Assembly (NCBI GenBank): GCA_023384095.1
Contig: JAHDXT010000002.1
Location: forward strand, 186,001-250,000
DNA length: 64,000 nucleotides
Direction of reading: 5' to 3'
From: Hyphomicrobiaceae bacterium
Lineage (GTDB): Bacteria; Pseudomonadota; Alphaproteobacteria; Rhizobiales; Hyphomicrobiaceae
Shown here: piece after piece, positions 19,053-28,566 of the stretch
Position numbering within the stretch: position 1 is the first letter of the stretch
Layout: the number at the start of each line of letters is the position of its first letter
The notes under the pieces: model-generated
The model's input: only the letters and a program-made list of their open reading frames with translations
What the model was told of the DNA's origin: nothing
The model's database searches: none
Translations under genes and position numbers: made by a program

Positions 19053-20087
19053 TCACATCGTGGTGACGGGATCGCCGAAGCGGGTCATGAGCGCTCCCGC
19101 GGCGCCGGACCGCTGGAACTCGACGAGACGCAGGCACTCGCGCTCGCTGAACAGGCGCAGACGCGGCAACGCGGTCGGATTGTCTCTGTGCTCGGGAAAC
19201 AGGTTGCCGATCCGGGTCGTGACCGCCGTCTGGAAGCCGGCCGCGCGCGCGATCACCGCCTCCCGCGCCCCGCAGCTCGCGGGATCTCCGAAAGGATAGG
19301 CGAAGTGCCGGACAGGCCGGTCGAGCAGGCCCTCGAGCCAGCGCTTGTTTTCTGTCATCTCGCGCAGAGCCTCGCCCGGCTCGAGGCGGCTCAACTGCGG
19401 GTGGCTGACCGTGTGCCCGCCGATCTCGACCAGCGGGCTGGCCGCCAGCTTGCGAAGCTCGCTCTCGTCCAAGGCGTCGCGATCCATGATCCGCGGGAGA
19501 CTGATCCGGCATGCGGCGAAAAGGGCCGCAAGGCCGGCATCCGTGAGCCTGCCGCGCTCCACCTCGGCAACCAGCTCCCGGTATGTGGCGACCTTCTCGC
19601 CGAGTGTCGCGGTGACGTAGTGTCGGCCTAGCGCGGGCACCTCGAGGGCATCGCTCTGCTTCACGGCCTCGGCGAGACCACTCCACCAGTTGTTCGCCGA
19701 CCGTTCCAGGAAACAGGTCGTCACGAAGAGGGTGAACGGAGCGGCGTGCTGCTCGAAGATCGGCAGCGCCACCGTCAGGTTGTCCTTGTAGCCGTCATCC
19801 AGGGTGAAACAGGCGAAGCGGCGGGCCGACCTCGATGCCAGCCGCGCCATCGCCTCGTCGAGCGTGACGATGTCGGTGCCTTCGGCCCGGACCTGGCGGA
19901 TCACGGCGTCGAGAAAGCGGGCACCCGTACGCAGCGGATCGAAGAGATGCTCCTGCCGGTCGTCGACGACGCTGTGCAGAATGAAGATCGCGCCGAGCCC
20001 GCGGTAACGGCGCCCCACCAGGCGATCGGCGCGCGTGGCGCCCATGGCGATTGCGGCCTGCCTGAAGATCGTAAACGGAAGCCGCAT
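19053..20087 (-). CDS. Polysaccharide deacetylase (NodB/CE4 family)
   Basis: The 344-residue protein has the NodB homology domain: FTLDDGYKDN carries the catalytic Asp pair, GGHTVSHPQL holds the metal-binding HxxxH, and RHFAYPFGDP is motif 3. CE4 enzymes remove N- or O-acetyl groups from polysaccharides. No clear signal peptide is present, although the first 35 residues include a hydrophobic patch. It lies between the FemAB-like gene and a methyltransferase gene on the same strand, forming a three-gene unit that heads away from the main EPS operon. Confidence 0.88.
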   Translation of the reverse strand: MRLPFTIFRQAAIAMGATRADRLVGRRYRGLGAIFILHSVVDDRQEHLFDPLRTGARFLDAVIRQVRAEGTDIVTLDEAMARLASRSARRFACFTLDDGYKDNLTVALPIFEQHAAPFTLFVTTCFLERSANNWWSGLAEAVKQSDALEVPALGRHYVTATLGEKVATYRELVAEVERGRLTDAGLAALFAACRISLPRIMDRDALDESELRKLAASPLVEIGGHTVSHPQLSRLEPGEALREMTENKRWLEGLLDRPVRHFAYPFGDPASCGAREAVIARAAGFQTAVTTRIGNLFPEHRDNPTALPRLRLFSERECLRLVEFQRSGAAGALMTRFGDPVTTM

Positions 20088-20118
20088 CAGGAATGGTGCC
20101 TCATGAGGCGGGGCATGA

Positions 20119-21327
20119 TCATGCGGTCAGAAGCTCGGGCGACAGGCCGAGTGTGTCGAGCTTCTCCCTGATCTCGTCGCGGTAGACCGGGTTCATCACG
20201 ATGACGACGTCGGGCCGGTAATCGACGAGCTGCTCGGGCGCAATGACCTGCTGGCCTGTCCCCGCAACATACTTGCCGAGCTTTCGCGGGTTGATGTCGA
20301 CCATGAACTCGATCAGCGGCGAGGTGAGCAGGTTGAGGAACGTCACTCCCTTGGAGCCGCCTCCCCAGACCACGGTCCGCCGGCCCTGCCAGCGCAACAG
20401 GTCGAGCCTGGCCTGCCACTCCTTGACCTTGCGCCGGAAGCGCGCCGCGAAGGCAGCAGCATGCCCTGCGGCATCCTCCGCCGCGGCGTGCGCCCCGCCG
20501 GCGTGCGCACCGGCAGTTGCCCGCCGGCATGCGATGCCGATGTACTGGCCCTCGTAGAGATCGAGGATCTCGAGGACCAGGAAGCCGTTGTTGCGGAACA
20601 GGTACTCGAGCGACGCCGGGCTGAAATAGGAGCAGTGCTCGTAAATGAGGTCCCAGATGCCCAGATCGCGCAAGGTGTAAAGGCCGTTAGGCACTTCGAA
20701 GTAGGCGATCGCATCGCGTCCGCGTCCGGCTGCCGTCCGCACCTGCTCGACGAGCACGATCGGATCGGCGAGATGCTCGAGCACATGCCGGCAGCAGATC
20801 AGATCCGCAGCAATGGCCGCATACTGCTCGGAATAGAACTCGCGGACGAATGTGAGGTCGAGGTCCTTTCGGTGGGTCGCGCTCTCGCCGGAGTAGCTGC
20901 GGTCGAAACCGTATCCGCGATTGTCGCCGGTGGCACATATGGTCGCCAGAAAATCCCCCTTGCCGCAGCCGATGTCGATCACCGTCCGGCCTCGGATGTC
21001 ATGGGTCCCGACCAGGTGCTCGGCGAGCCAGTGGGCGTAGCTTTGGAACCGCGCGGAGAAATGCAGCGAGTTCTCGTACTCCTCGGTATAGCTCATCAAT
21101 CCGGGGTCGAACGCCGCGTTGAAGATGTGACCGCAATCCGCGCAGTATCTCAGCCGGATATCTCCGACCGGCGCCTGCAAGGCTTCGGCCCGGGAGGGCC
21201 AGAGGACGTTGCAGCAGATCGGCACGCCCCGCATTTCGAGCAGGGGCCGGGCGCCGGGCCAGGTGCAGACGGGACAGCGGTTGGCTTCGAGCTGTCTCAT
21301 TTGGCCAGTTTCGATCATGGACTTCAT
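20119..21327 (-). CDS. Class I SAM-dependent methyltransferase, sugar C-methyltransferase type
   Basis: About 402 residues from this start. A Zn-binding N-terminus (CPVC near the start, RYCADCGHIF later) is followed by the SAM domain (VIDIGCGKGDFLATI), a [16 protein letters not shown] stretch, and the C-terminal Rossmann-like domain VVWGGGSKGVTFLN with VDINPRKLGKYVAGTGQQV. This is the architecture of sugar C-methyltransferases such as TylC3/NovU. The frame is open to a GTG at 21465, but CPVC should lie near the N-terminus, so an ATG at 21327, 21318 or 21300 is more likely. An Ala/Gly/His-rich insertion (AGAHAGGAHAAAEDAAGHAA) splits the second half. Confidence 0.82.
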   Translation of the reverse strand: MKSMIETGQMRQLEANRCPVCTWPGARPLLEMRGVPICCNVLWPSRAEALQAPVGDIRLRYCADCGHIFNAAFDPGLMSYTEEYENSLHFSARFQSYAHWLAEHLVGTHDIRGRTVIDIGCGKGDFLATICATGDNRGYGFDRSYSGESATHRKDLDLTFVREFYSEQYAAIAADLICCRHVLEHLADPIVLVEQVRTAAGRGRDAIAYFEVPNGLYTLRDLGIWDLIYEHCSYFSPASLEYLFRNNGFLVLEILDLYEGQYIGIACRRATAGAHAGGAHAAAEDAAGHAAAFAARFRRKVKEWQARLDLLRWQGRRTVVWGGGSKGVTFLNLLTSPLIEFMVDINPRKLGKYVAGTGQQVIAPEQLVDYRPDVVIVMNPVYRDEIREKLDTLGLSPELLTA

Positions 21328-21465
21328 GCAGGACGCGGGCGTGTCGCAGACCGATGGCTTGCTGGGTCGCGGCGCATGCGAGGCGACCGGGCGCGATGCA
21401 TCGGCGCGTGATCGGATATCGGCTCGCGATAACAATGGCGTGATCCCCGTGTGATCGCCAGTCAC

Positions 21466-21640
21466 CCGTATAGCTTATCGCCAAAGTGGCAGGGCCTGCC
21501 CCGCCAGGAATTGAACTAGCTCATTGGAGTAGCCGACGGCGCACCGAAGTCTGATTGTTGCAACGGTTCGTTTTGGATACCGTCACTGGAGCCGAATGAA
21601 CCAGGCCGATTTCAATTTCTTCCCGACGCGGGGCAATTTC
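21466..21640. promoter_or_regulatory. Divergent promoter region of the polysaccharide locus
   Basis: These 175 bp separate the minus-strand methyltransferase unit from the plus-strand cytidylyltransferase operon, so promoters in both directions must be here or just inside the long minus-strand frame. The stretch is AT-richer than its surroundings (GATAAGCTATACG, GTTCGTTTTGGATACC), but I cannot assign boxes with confidence. Confidence 0.4.
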
Positions 21641-22474
21641 ATGAAGATTGCGATTCTTGCGGGCGGGCATGGCACGCGCCTTGCCGAAGAGACCCAGGTG
21701 AGGCCGAAGCCGATGGTCGAGATCGGTGGAATGCCCATCATGTGGCACATCATGATGCACTACTCGAGATACGGCCACGACCGGTTCGTGATCGCACTCG
21801 GCTACAAGGGGGAATTCATAAAGAAGTATTTCGCCGATTACTGCGCGCTGCAGGGAAACCTCACGGTCAGGATGGACCGCGAGAACGGCAGCAGCATCCG
21901 GGCGCACGGAAAGGCGCACCCGCAATGGCGGGTCGATCTGATCGAGACGGGAAACGAGACCCTGACCGGCGGGCGCCTGAAGAGGCTCGGCCCCTATCTC
22001 GGAAGAGGTACGTTCATGCTCACGTGGGGCGACGGCGTTTCCGACGTCGATCTCGACGAGCTGCTGGCCTTCCATCGCCGGCACGGCAAGCTGGCGACGG
22101 TCACCGCCGTCCGTCCGCCGGCGCGCTACGGCCACATGCAGTTCGACGGCGAGCGAGTGACGCGCTTTTCCGAGAAGCCGCAGACGGCGGAGGGCTGGAT
22201 CAATGGCGCCTTCTTCGTGCTCGAGCCCGAGGTGCTCGAATACATCGACGGCGACATGGTCATGTTCGAGCACGCGCCGCTGGAGCGGCTGGCGCGCGAC
22301 GGCGAGCTCATGGCCTTCAAGCACACCGGCTTCTGGGCCTGCATGGACACGCTGCGCGACAAGACGCGGCTCGAGGAGCTCTGGAACTCTGGAAACCGGC
22401 CCTGGGCAACGTGGGAAAAGCAGACATGCGGGTCTTCATCACCGGCCATCTCGGCTACATCGGCACTGTCCTGA
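21641..22474 (+). CDS. rfbF: Glucose-1-phosphate cytidylyltransferase
   Basis: The 277-residue enzyme makes CDP-glucose from glucose-1-phosphate and CTP, the entry to CDP-3,6-dideoxy and branched-chain sugars. It has the nucleotidyltransferase start [36 protein letters not shown], the metal-binding [11 protein letters not shown], and [15 protein letters not shown]. The ATG at 21641 puts the signature at the N-terminus; the frame opens at 21596. The last 16 codons overlap the next gene. No separate CDP-glucose 4,6-dehydratase (RfbG) is in the window; the adjacent SDR is not clearly one. Confidence 0.93.
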   Translation: MKIAILAGGHGTRLAEETQVRPKPMVEIGGMPIMWHIMMHYSRYGHDRFVIALGYKGEFIKKYFADYCALQGNLTVRMDRENGSSIRAHGKAHPQWRVDLIETGNETLTGGRLKRLGPYLGRGTFMLTWGDGVSDVDLDELLAFHRRHGKLATVTAVRPPARYGHMQFDGERVTRFSEKPQTAEGWINGAFFVLEPEVLEYIDGDMVMFEHAPLERLARDGELMAFKHTGFWACMDTLRDKTRLEELWNSGNRPWATWEKQTCGSSSPAISATSALS

Positions 22475-24741
22475 CACCGATGCTCGCCGGGGCCGGCCAC
22501 GACGTGGTCGGCTGCGACAGCGATCTGTACGAGCGCTGCACGTTCACGCCGGGCGGCATCATTCACGACGTGCCGGCGCTGAGAAAGGACGTGCGCGCCC
22601 TCGAGGTCGCGGACCTGCTGGGCTTCGACGCGGTCGTGCACCTCGCCGGGCTTTCGAACGACCCGCTCGGCGACCTCAATCCGGCGCTCACCTACGCCAT
22701 AAATCACCAGGCCTCCGTCCGGCTGGCGAAGCTCGCAAAGCGTGCTGGCGTCAACCGTTTTGTGTTCGCCTCGTCCTGCTCCAACTACGGCCGGGCCGGC
22801 AGCGACTTCATCGACGAGTCCGGCGCCCTGGGGCCGGTGACGCCCTACGGCGAGTCGAAGGCGATGGTGGAGCGGGATGTCGCGCCGCTCGCCGACGACA
22901 GCTTCTGCCCGACCTTCCTGCGCCCGGCGACCGCATACGGCGTCTCGCCGCGCATGCGCTTCGACCTGGTGCTCAACAACCTGGTCGCCTGGGCGATGAC
23001 GACGGGCAGGATTCATATGAAGTCGGACGGGACGCCCTGGCGGCCGATCACGCACATCGAGGACATCTCACGCGCCTTTCTGGCCGTGCTCGCCGCGGAG
23101 CCGGAGAAGGTGCGCAACGAGGCATTCAACGTCGGCATCACCGCGCACAACTACCAGGTTCGCGAGCTGGCCGAGATCGTCGCCGAGGTGGTGCCGGGCT
23201 GCACGATCAGCTTCGCCGAAGGGGCCGGCCCCGACGCCCGCTGCTACCGCGTCGATTGCGGCAAGATCGGCCGCGTCCTGCCGCACTTCCAGCCGAGATG
23301 GTCGCCGCGCAAGGGCGCGGAGGAGCTCTACCACGCCTATCGGGAGGAGGCGCTGACGCTCGGGGAGTTCGAAGGTCCGCGTTATCAGCGGATTGCCCAT
23401 GTCCGCAAGCTGATCGCCGACGGGGTGCTCGACGCCTCGCTGCGCCACGTCGAGCCGCGCCCGGCTGCCGCGGAGCCGGTCCCGCAGCACCGGCATGCGG
23501 CCGGCGGAGTCGCGGAAGCCGCCGCCGCCTCGCGCTGCAAGTCCTGTGGCAGCATGGGCCTGGCCCCGGTCCTCGATCTAGGAGCCATGCCGAAGTCCGA
23601 TGGCCTGGTGGAGGCGCGGGATCGCGAGCAGGTCTCGCGATTGCCGCTGCAGTTGGGCTTCTGCGGCGGCTGCACCCTGCTTCAGCTCCTGGAGACGCGG
23701 CCGGCCCAGGAGCTCTTCGGCGACGAGTATCTCTATTTCTCCTCCTTCTCGCAGGATCTGCTTGAGCACTCCGCGAGCCACGCAGACGCGCTCGTCGCGC
23801 GGCTCGGTCTCGGGCCGGGAAGCCTCGTCATCGAGCCCGCCAGCAACGACGGCTACATGCTTCGCAGCTTCGCCGATCGCGGCATCGGCGTCCTCGGGAT
23901 CGAGCCGGCCCCGAAGCAGGCCGAAGCCGCGCGCCGGGCCGGAATCCCGACGCTGAATGCGTTCTTCAGCCGCGAGCTGGCCGAGCGGCTCGCTGCCGAG
24001 GGGCGACGCGCGGATCTCATCATCGCCAACAATGTCGTCGCGCATGCCGCCGATCCCAATGATTTCGTCGCCGGATTGAGATCGGCCCTCAAGGACGACG
24101 GCCTGATCAGCGTCGAGTTCCCTTACGTTCGTGATCTGATCGACCATTGCGAGTTCGACACGATCTATCACGAGCACCTCTGCTATTTTTCGCTCGCGAG
24201 CGCCGATGCGCTGTTCAAGCGGCACGGGCTGTTCATCAACGACGTCCGGCGGCTCCCGATCCATGGCGGCTCGCTGAGGCTCTACGCCGGGCCGGTCGAG
24301 CGGCGCAGCGCCGCCGTTGCCGACTTGCTGGCCGAGGAGCGCGCGCTCGGCATGGGCGAGATCGGCTATTACACCGGCTTCGCCGATCGCGTGCGGGCAT
24401 TCCGGACGGCGGCGCGCCACCTGATCGCCGGCATCAAGGCGGACGGCAAGCGGATCGCCGCCTATGGCGCGGCGGCCAAGGGCACCATCATGCTCAACTA
24501 CCTCGGCCTGAACGACCGCACGCTGGATTATGTGGTCGACAGGAATTTCCATAAGCACGGGAAGTATATGCCCGGCGTCGGCCTGCGCGTCGAGGACCCC
24601 GGCCGCCTGCTCGAGGACAAGCCCGACTACCTCCTGATCCTGCCGTGGAACTTCAAGGACGAGATCATGCGGCAGCAGGCCGGCTACCGGCAGGCCGGCG
24701 GCCGCTTCATCGTGCCGATCCCGAACCTGGACGTCGTATGA
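22426..24741 (+). CDS. Fusion of a sugar NAD-dependent SDR and a sugar C-methyltransferase
   Basis: One uninterrupted frame of 771 residues. Residues 1-340 are an extended [15 protein letters not shown] binds [12 protein letters not shown] supplies the Ser, and YGESKAMVE the Tyr-x3-Lys. An Ala/Pro/His-rich linker (about 343-367) leads to a TylC3-type C-methyltransferase: Zn-binding CKSCGSMG at 371, the SAM motif [28 protein letters not shown], and the C-terminal [20 protein letters not shown] with [13 protein letters not shown]. These two activities are usually separate neighbours after RfbF. The start overlaps rfbF; the stop overlaps the next ATG (ATGA). Likely role: modification of a CDP-linked keto sugar. 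Confidence 0.9.
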   Translation: MRVFITGHLGYIGTVLTPMLAGAGHDVVGCDSDLYERCTFTPGGIIHDVPALRKDVRALEVADLLGFDAVVHLAGLSNDPLGDLNPALTYAINHQASVRLAKLAKRAGVNRFVFASSCSNYGRAGSDFIDESGALGPVTPYGESKAMVERDVAPLADDSFCPTFLRPATAYGVSPRMRFDLVLNNLVAWAMTTGRIHMKSDGTPWRPITHIEDISRAFLAVLAAEPEKVRNEAFNVGITAHNYQVRELAEIVAEVVPGCTISFAEGAGPDARCYRVDCGKIGRVLPHFQPRWSPRKGAEELYHAYREEALTLGEFEGPRYQRIAHVRKLIADGVLDASLRHVEPRPAAAEPVPQHRHAAGGVAEAAAASRCKSCGSMGLAPVLDLGAMPKSDGLVEARDREQVSRLPLQLGFCGGCTLLQLLETRPAQELFGDEYLYFSSFSQDLLEHSASHADALVARLGLGPGSLVIEPASNDGYMLRSFADRGIGVLGIEPAPKQAEAARRAGIPTLNAFFSRELAERLAAEGRRADLIIANNVVAHAADPNDFVAGLRSALKDDGLISVEFPYVRDLIDHCEFDTIYHEHLCYFSLASADALFKRHGLFINDVRRLPIHGGSLRLYAGPVERRSAAVADLLAEERALGMGEIGYYTGFADRVRAFRTAARHLIAGIKADGKRIAAYGAAAKGTIMLNYLGLNDRTLDYVVDRNFHKHGKYMPGVGLRVEDPGRLLEDKPDYLLILPWNFKDEIMRQQAGYRQAGGRFIVPIPNLDVV

Positions 24742-25976
24742 TGGAGGCCGCCGTCGCTTCAGCTCGGCCCGCGGAACGGGCCAGCGGGCAGCCGGTCGAG
24801 GCGCGCACCCGCTGCCCCTGCTGCGGCTCTGGCGCGACCCGCGTCCTGTGGCGGGCCGACGGCATCCCGGTGCACAGTTGCGTTCTGCTCGACACTGCAG
24901 AGGCGGCCCGCGATTTCCCCAGACGGGATCTCGAGCTGGCCATCTGTGAATCCTGCGGCTTCGGGTTCAATCGCATTTTCGACGAGGCGGCGATTTCCTA
25001 TTCGCCGAGGTTCGAGGAGTCGCAGCATTTCTCCGGCACCTTCAATTCTTTCGCCCGCTCGCTCGCGCGGCAGATCGCGCAGAATTGTGCCGTTGCGGGC
25101 AAACGCGTCGTCGAGATCGGTTGCGGAAAGGGCGAGTTCCTGATCGAGCTGTGCGAGGTCGGGAATGCCACGGGCGTCGGCATCGATCCCGGCTATCGCG
25201 CCGATGCCGGGCGACTGCCTCCGAACGGCAGGGTGCAGTTCATCGTCGACCGTTTCGGGCCGGGCCATGGTTCGCTCGCAGCCGACGTCGTGCTTTGCCG
25301 GCATACGCTCGAGCACATCGCGGACGTCGCGGGATTCCTGCGCGATATCCGGGAAATGACTGGCCTGGGCGAAAACGCCTGGGTCGTGTTCGAGACGCCG
25401 GATTTCAAGCGCGTGCTTCGCGAAGGCGCCTTCTGGGACATTTACTACGAGCATTGCTCGTATTTCAGCGCAGGCGTGCACGCCCGTCTCTTTCGCCAGC
25501 AGCGCTTCGAAGTCTCCGATCTCGAGCTCGCCTACGACGGCCAGTATATCGTCCAGTACGCGAGACCCGCCCCTGCGCCGACCGGGGAGAGACTGCCGCT
25601 CGAGCGCGACCTGGACGAGCTGGCTCGGTTGGCCGAGCGCTTCCCGGACCACACGCGCGCCCTCGTGGAGCGATGGTCGCGTTTCGCGGCCGATGCTCGA
25701 CGCGGCGGGCGCCGACTGGTGCTTTGGGGCGGCGGCTCCAAGGCGGTATCGTTCCTGACGACCCTGCGGCTGTCGGATCAGGTCGCCGCCGTGGTCGACG
25801 TCAATCCCTACAAGCAGGGCCGGTTCACGCCGGGGACCGGGCACAGGGTCATTGCCCCCCGGGAGCTGCCGACGCTTCGCCCCGATATCGTCCTCGTCAT
25901 GAATCGGATCTACGTGCCCGAGGTGCGTCGTGAGCTGCAGCGGCTGCGGCTCGAGCCCGAGGTCATGGCCGTATGA
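24738..25976 (+). CDS. Class I SAM-dependent methyltransferase, sugar C-methyltransferase type
   Basis: The 412-residue protein has a Zn-binding N-terminus ([10 protein letters not shown] near residue 25, [13 protein letters not shown] later), a SAM domain ([15 protein letters not shown]), [17 protein letters not shown], and the C-terminal half [17 protein letters not shown] with [20 protein letters not shown]. It is clearly related to the gene at 20119, more so than to the fused methyltransferase next to it, whose SAM motif is of the ASNDGY kind. Both ends overlap neighbours by four bases (ATGA), so it is translationally coupled in the operon. The substrate sugar is unknown. Confidence 0.87.
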   Translation: MMEAAVASARPAERASGQPVEARTRCPCCGSGATRVLWRADGIPVHSCVLLDTAEAARDFPRRDLELAICESCGFGFNRIFDEAAISYSPRFEESQHFSGTFNSFARSLARQIAQNCAVAGKRVVEIGCGKGEFLIELCEVGNATGVGIDPGYRADAGRLPPNGRVQFIVDRFGPGHGSLAADVVLCRHTLEHIADVAGFLRDIREMTGLGENAWVVFETPDFKRVLREGAFWDIYYEHCSYFSAGVHARLFRQQRFEVSDLELAYDGQYIVQYARPAPAPTGERLPLERDLDELARLAERFPDHTRALVERWSRFAADARRGGRRLVLWGGGSKAVSFLTTLRLSDQVAAVVDVNPYKQGRFTPGTGHRVIAPRELPTLRPDIVLVMNRIYVPEVRRELQRLRLEPEVMAV

Positions 25977-26995
25977 TTGCGACGGGCGCGGCGCCTCGCG
26001 TTTCCCTGGCCCTTCCCGTTCACAACGGCGCCGACTACATCGGGCACGCGATCCAGTCAGTCCTCGCTCAAAGCTATCGCGGCTTCGAGCTGATCGTTAC
26101 CGACAACGCATCTTCAGATCACACGGGGCTGATCTGCCGGGATTACGCCGCGCGGGATGACCGCATCCGCTATTACCGGCACGAGCGCAACCTGGGGGCG
26201 GCAGTGAACTTCAATCGCGGGTTCTCGCTGGCGACGGGCGAATATTTCAAGTGGTGCGCTCACGATGACATGATCAGCCCCAACTTCCTCGCAGCGTGTG
26301 TGCGGGCGCTCGACGCCGACGCCGGGGCCGTGCTCGCGCATGGCCGGCAACAGGGCATCGACGAAAACGGCCGGGAGATCGCGTGGCAGAGCGGCGACAT
26401 TTCCGACATTTCCGGCATCGACTGCCCGTTGCAAAGGTTCGGGCTGGTGTTTGCGACACAGGGCTTCGACGCCGCCGTTTTCGGATTGATACGGCGCGAT
26501 GCTCTGGCCAGGACCTCCTTGCATCGGAAGTACTATGGATCGGATATCGCATTGCTGGCGGAATTGGCCCTGCTCGGCCGATTTGCCAAGGTCGAGGATG
26601 CCGTCTTCTACAACCGGGAGCATTCCCAAAGGTCGATCAATGCCACGGACAAGCGCGCCCGGCAGCTCTGGCACGATACCGGGGCAAGGCGGTATCGCGG
26701 GCTCGAGCACCTCAACCTGCTCGCCCACCTGACGGCGGTCGCCTGGCGGCAGAGGGCGATGACGCCGCTCTATCGAACCATGCCGCCTCTGCTGAGGTGG
26801 GCGCTGACGCCGCGCCAGCTTGCAAGGTACGGCCTCGAGCTGATCGGCATCGCGTCGCCGGCATTGCGGGTGCGCTTGCGTCGGCGCGGGCAAGGGCTGC
26901 TGCGAGCGGGATTGCGGCACCGGGAGACCGCCGACGGATCGGGCCGCTCACGAAGCCTGATCGGGTCTCGCGATGACCGGAATGGTTTTCAATAG
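25973..26995 (+). CDS. Glycosyltransferase family 2
   Basis: The 340-residue product opens with a GT-A fold typical of GT2: RVSLALPVHNGADYIGHAIQ, VLAQSYRGFELIVTDNASSD, then KWCAHDDMISPNF with the DxD-type metal site. It would transfer one sugar to the growing lipid-linked repeat unit in the cytoplasm. The C-terminal 40 residues are Arg-rich and not conserved-looking. The start overlaps the previous stop, and the tail overlaps the convergent ExoY-like gene by 48 bp. Confidence 0.9.
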   Translation: MIATGAAPRVSLALPVHNGADYIGHAIQSVLAQSYRGFELIVTDNASSDHTGLICRDYAARDDRIRYYRHERNLGAAVNFNRGFSLATGEYFKWCAHDDMISPNFLAACVRALDADAGAVLAHGRQQGIDENGREIAWQSGDISDISGIDCPLQRFGLVFATQGFDAAVFGLIRRDALARTSLHRKYYGSDIALLAELALLGRFAKVEDAVFYNREHSQRSINATDKRARQLWHDTGARRYRGLEHLNLLAHLTAVAWRQRAMTPLYRTMPPLLRWALTPRQLARYGLELIGIASPALRVRLRRRGQGLLRAGLRHRETADGSGRSRSLIGSRDDRNGFQ

Positions 26996-27676
26996 TATTT
27001 TTATATCGAGCCAGAAGGACCAGTTCCGGACGTATTGGCTGTCGAGGGCCACACGCTCCGGGTAGCTGACGGAGCTGCGCCCGCTCACCTGCCAGAGGCC
27101 CGTGATCCCGGGCCGGACGCGGAAGTAGTCCTCCGCATGGGGGCCGTAATGCGTGACCTCGGACGCGACGATCGGCCGTGGGCCGACGCAGCTCATCTCG
27201 CCCCGCAGCACGTTGATGAGCTGCGGCAGCTCATCGATGCTCGACTTCCTCAGCGCATGGCCCAACCGGGTCACTCTCGGATCGCAGCTCAACTTCTGCC
27301 TGAGCTGCCATTCCCTGGCCGCACCAGGGCTTCTTTCGAGGTGTCGTGCCAGCAGCTCGGCGGAATTGTTCGCCATGCTGCGGAACTTCAGGCACGAGAA
27401 CTGGCGCCCGTTTTTTCCCAGCCGCGTGTGCGCGAAGAGAACGGGCCGGCCCATCGTAACCCGGATCAGCAGCGCGACCGACAGCAGCAGCGGCAGGAGC
27501 AGGACGAGCACGATGGAGGCGACCAGAACGTCGAACGCGCGCTTCGCCTGCACCCCTGTCAGCCTGCGCGATCGACCGTCCGGGCGAGCATTGCTGTCAA
27601 TGCGGTCCAGGACTGAGCCGATACCGGAGTGAGAGCCGGCAGCGGCACTCGGGCGGAAGTCATCGGAGCTGAGCAT
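26948..27676 (-). CDS. ExoY-type undecaprenyl-phosphate sugar transferase
   Basis: The 242-residue protein is a bacterial sugar transferase (polyprenyl-phosphate hexose-1-phosphate transferase) that starts the repeat unit. One membrane segment (FDVLVASIVLVLLLPLLLSV, about 48-68) precedes the catalytic domain: GKNGRQFSCLKFRSM, LRKSSIDELPQLINVLRGEM, SCVGPRPIV and RVRPGITGLWQVSGRSS. The long N-terminal domain of WbaP/WcaJ is missing, as in ExoY. It is encoded against the operon direction and is convergent with the GT2 gene, so it has its own promoter. Confidence 0.93.
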   Translation of the reverse strand: MLSSDDFRPSAAAGSHSGIGSVLDRIDSNARPDGRSRRLTGVQAKRAFDVLVASIVLVLLLPLLLSVALLIRVTMGRPVLFAHTRLGKNGRQFSCLKFRSMANNSAELLARHLERSPGAAREWQLRQKLSCDPRVTRLGHALRKSSIDELPQLINVLRGEMSCVGPRPIVASEVTHYGPHAEDYFRVRPGITGLWQVSGRSSVSYPERVALDSQYVRNWSFWLDIKILLKTIPVIARPDQAS

Positions 27677-27873
27677 CTCGGTCTCGGGATGACACCAGAG
27701 TCATTCAAAACACTGGAATCCAATTAGAGCTTCGACTGCTGCTCGAAGCGTACCGACGCGGCGGGCCATTCGAAATCTCGATGAAAGTGGTAACGAAAAC
27801 CCGGACCGGTACCCAATTAAGCCGTGTCGCCGGGGCTCGCGTCAGTGCCGGCGCGCCATGCCGGATTTTTCGC

Positions 27874-28566
27874 TTATTTCAGGAACTGGTTGGCGAGGAT
27901 GGCGACTTCCGTCCTGTTGGTGGCCTTGAGCTTGCGCATGATGTTGCGGATATGGACCTTGACGGTCCCCTCGCACATCTGCAGCTCGTAGGCGATCAGC
28001 TTGTTCGATTTGCCGCGCCGCAAGGCCTCGATGACATCGAGCTGGCGGGGTGTGAACTGGCTCCTGTAGTCGCCCGCGCCATTCGATGGCTCGGCGCGAT
28101 GCTGCTCTTGCACGGAATTTCCCAGCAGCGCGGAAATCGGGCCGTAAACCCCTCCGGCCTGTATCAGTCGCAACGCCTCGATCCAGACAGCCAGCGGCAG
28201 GGAAGTAGGGATATATCCCTTCGCGCCGACGCGAAGGGCATTGGCGATCGTTTTCGGGTTCTCGCAATCGGAAAGGATCGCGCAGGGGATCCCTCCAGCC
28301 ATCGCCAGGACGTGCGGGATCTCGCTGTCGATGCTGTCGGGCTCGCAGCCCAGCGTGCTGAGGATCACCAGGCCCAGCGTTGTTTCCAGCTTGGCGCCGA
28401 TCCACTCGTCGATCGTTGGATAGGCCCAGATCCGGCGATCCAACTGCGCCCTGAGCGTGCTCGCCAGGGCTTCCCGCACCAATGCGCGGTACTCGATCAG
28501 GAGAACGCCGGGAGGCGGAGGAGCTGCGAAGTCGGCCTTGGCACGGGCCGCAATCATGTCGGACAT
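27874..28566 (-). CDS. LuxR-type regulator with a degenerate receiver domain
   Basis: The 230-residue protein looks like a NarL/FixJ response regulator. The C-terminal HTH is clear: FTPRQLDVIEALRRGKSNKL then IAYELQMCEGTVKVHIRNIM and RKLKATNRTEVA. The N-terminal receiver-like domain keeps GAKGYIP with the conserved Lys, but the phospho-acceptor position reads LGLVILSTLG with no Asp, and the acidic pair (VLLIEYRAL) is reduced. Control by phosphorylation is therefore unlikely. It lies upstream of the exoY-like gene on the same strand and probably regulates the polysaccharide locus. Confidence 0.88.
   Translation of the reverse strand: MSDMIAARAKADFAAPPPPGVLLIEYRALVREALASTLRAQLDRRIWAYPTIDEWIGAKLETTLGLVILSTLGCEPDSIDSEIPHVLAMAGGIPCAILSDCENPKTIANALRVGAKGYIPTSLPLAVWIEALRLIQAGGVYGPISALLGNSVQEQHRAEPSNGAGDYRSQFTPRQLDVIEALRRGKSNKLIAYELQMCEGTVKVHIRNIMRKLKATNRTEVAILANQFLK

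Noticed and set aside
22426-24741. Two separate genes (SDR, then methyltransferase)
   Set aside because: The frame is continuous through the linker, and no ribosome-binding site with a start codon stands out at the methyltransferase boundary.
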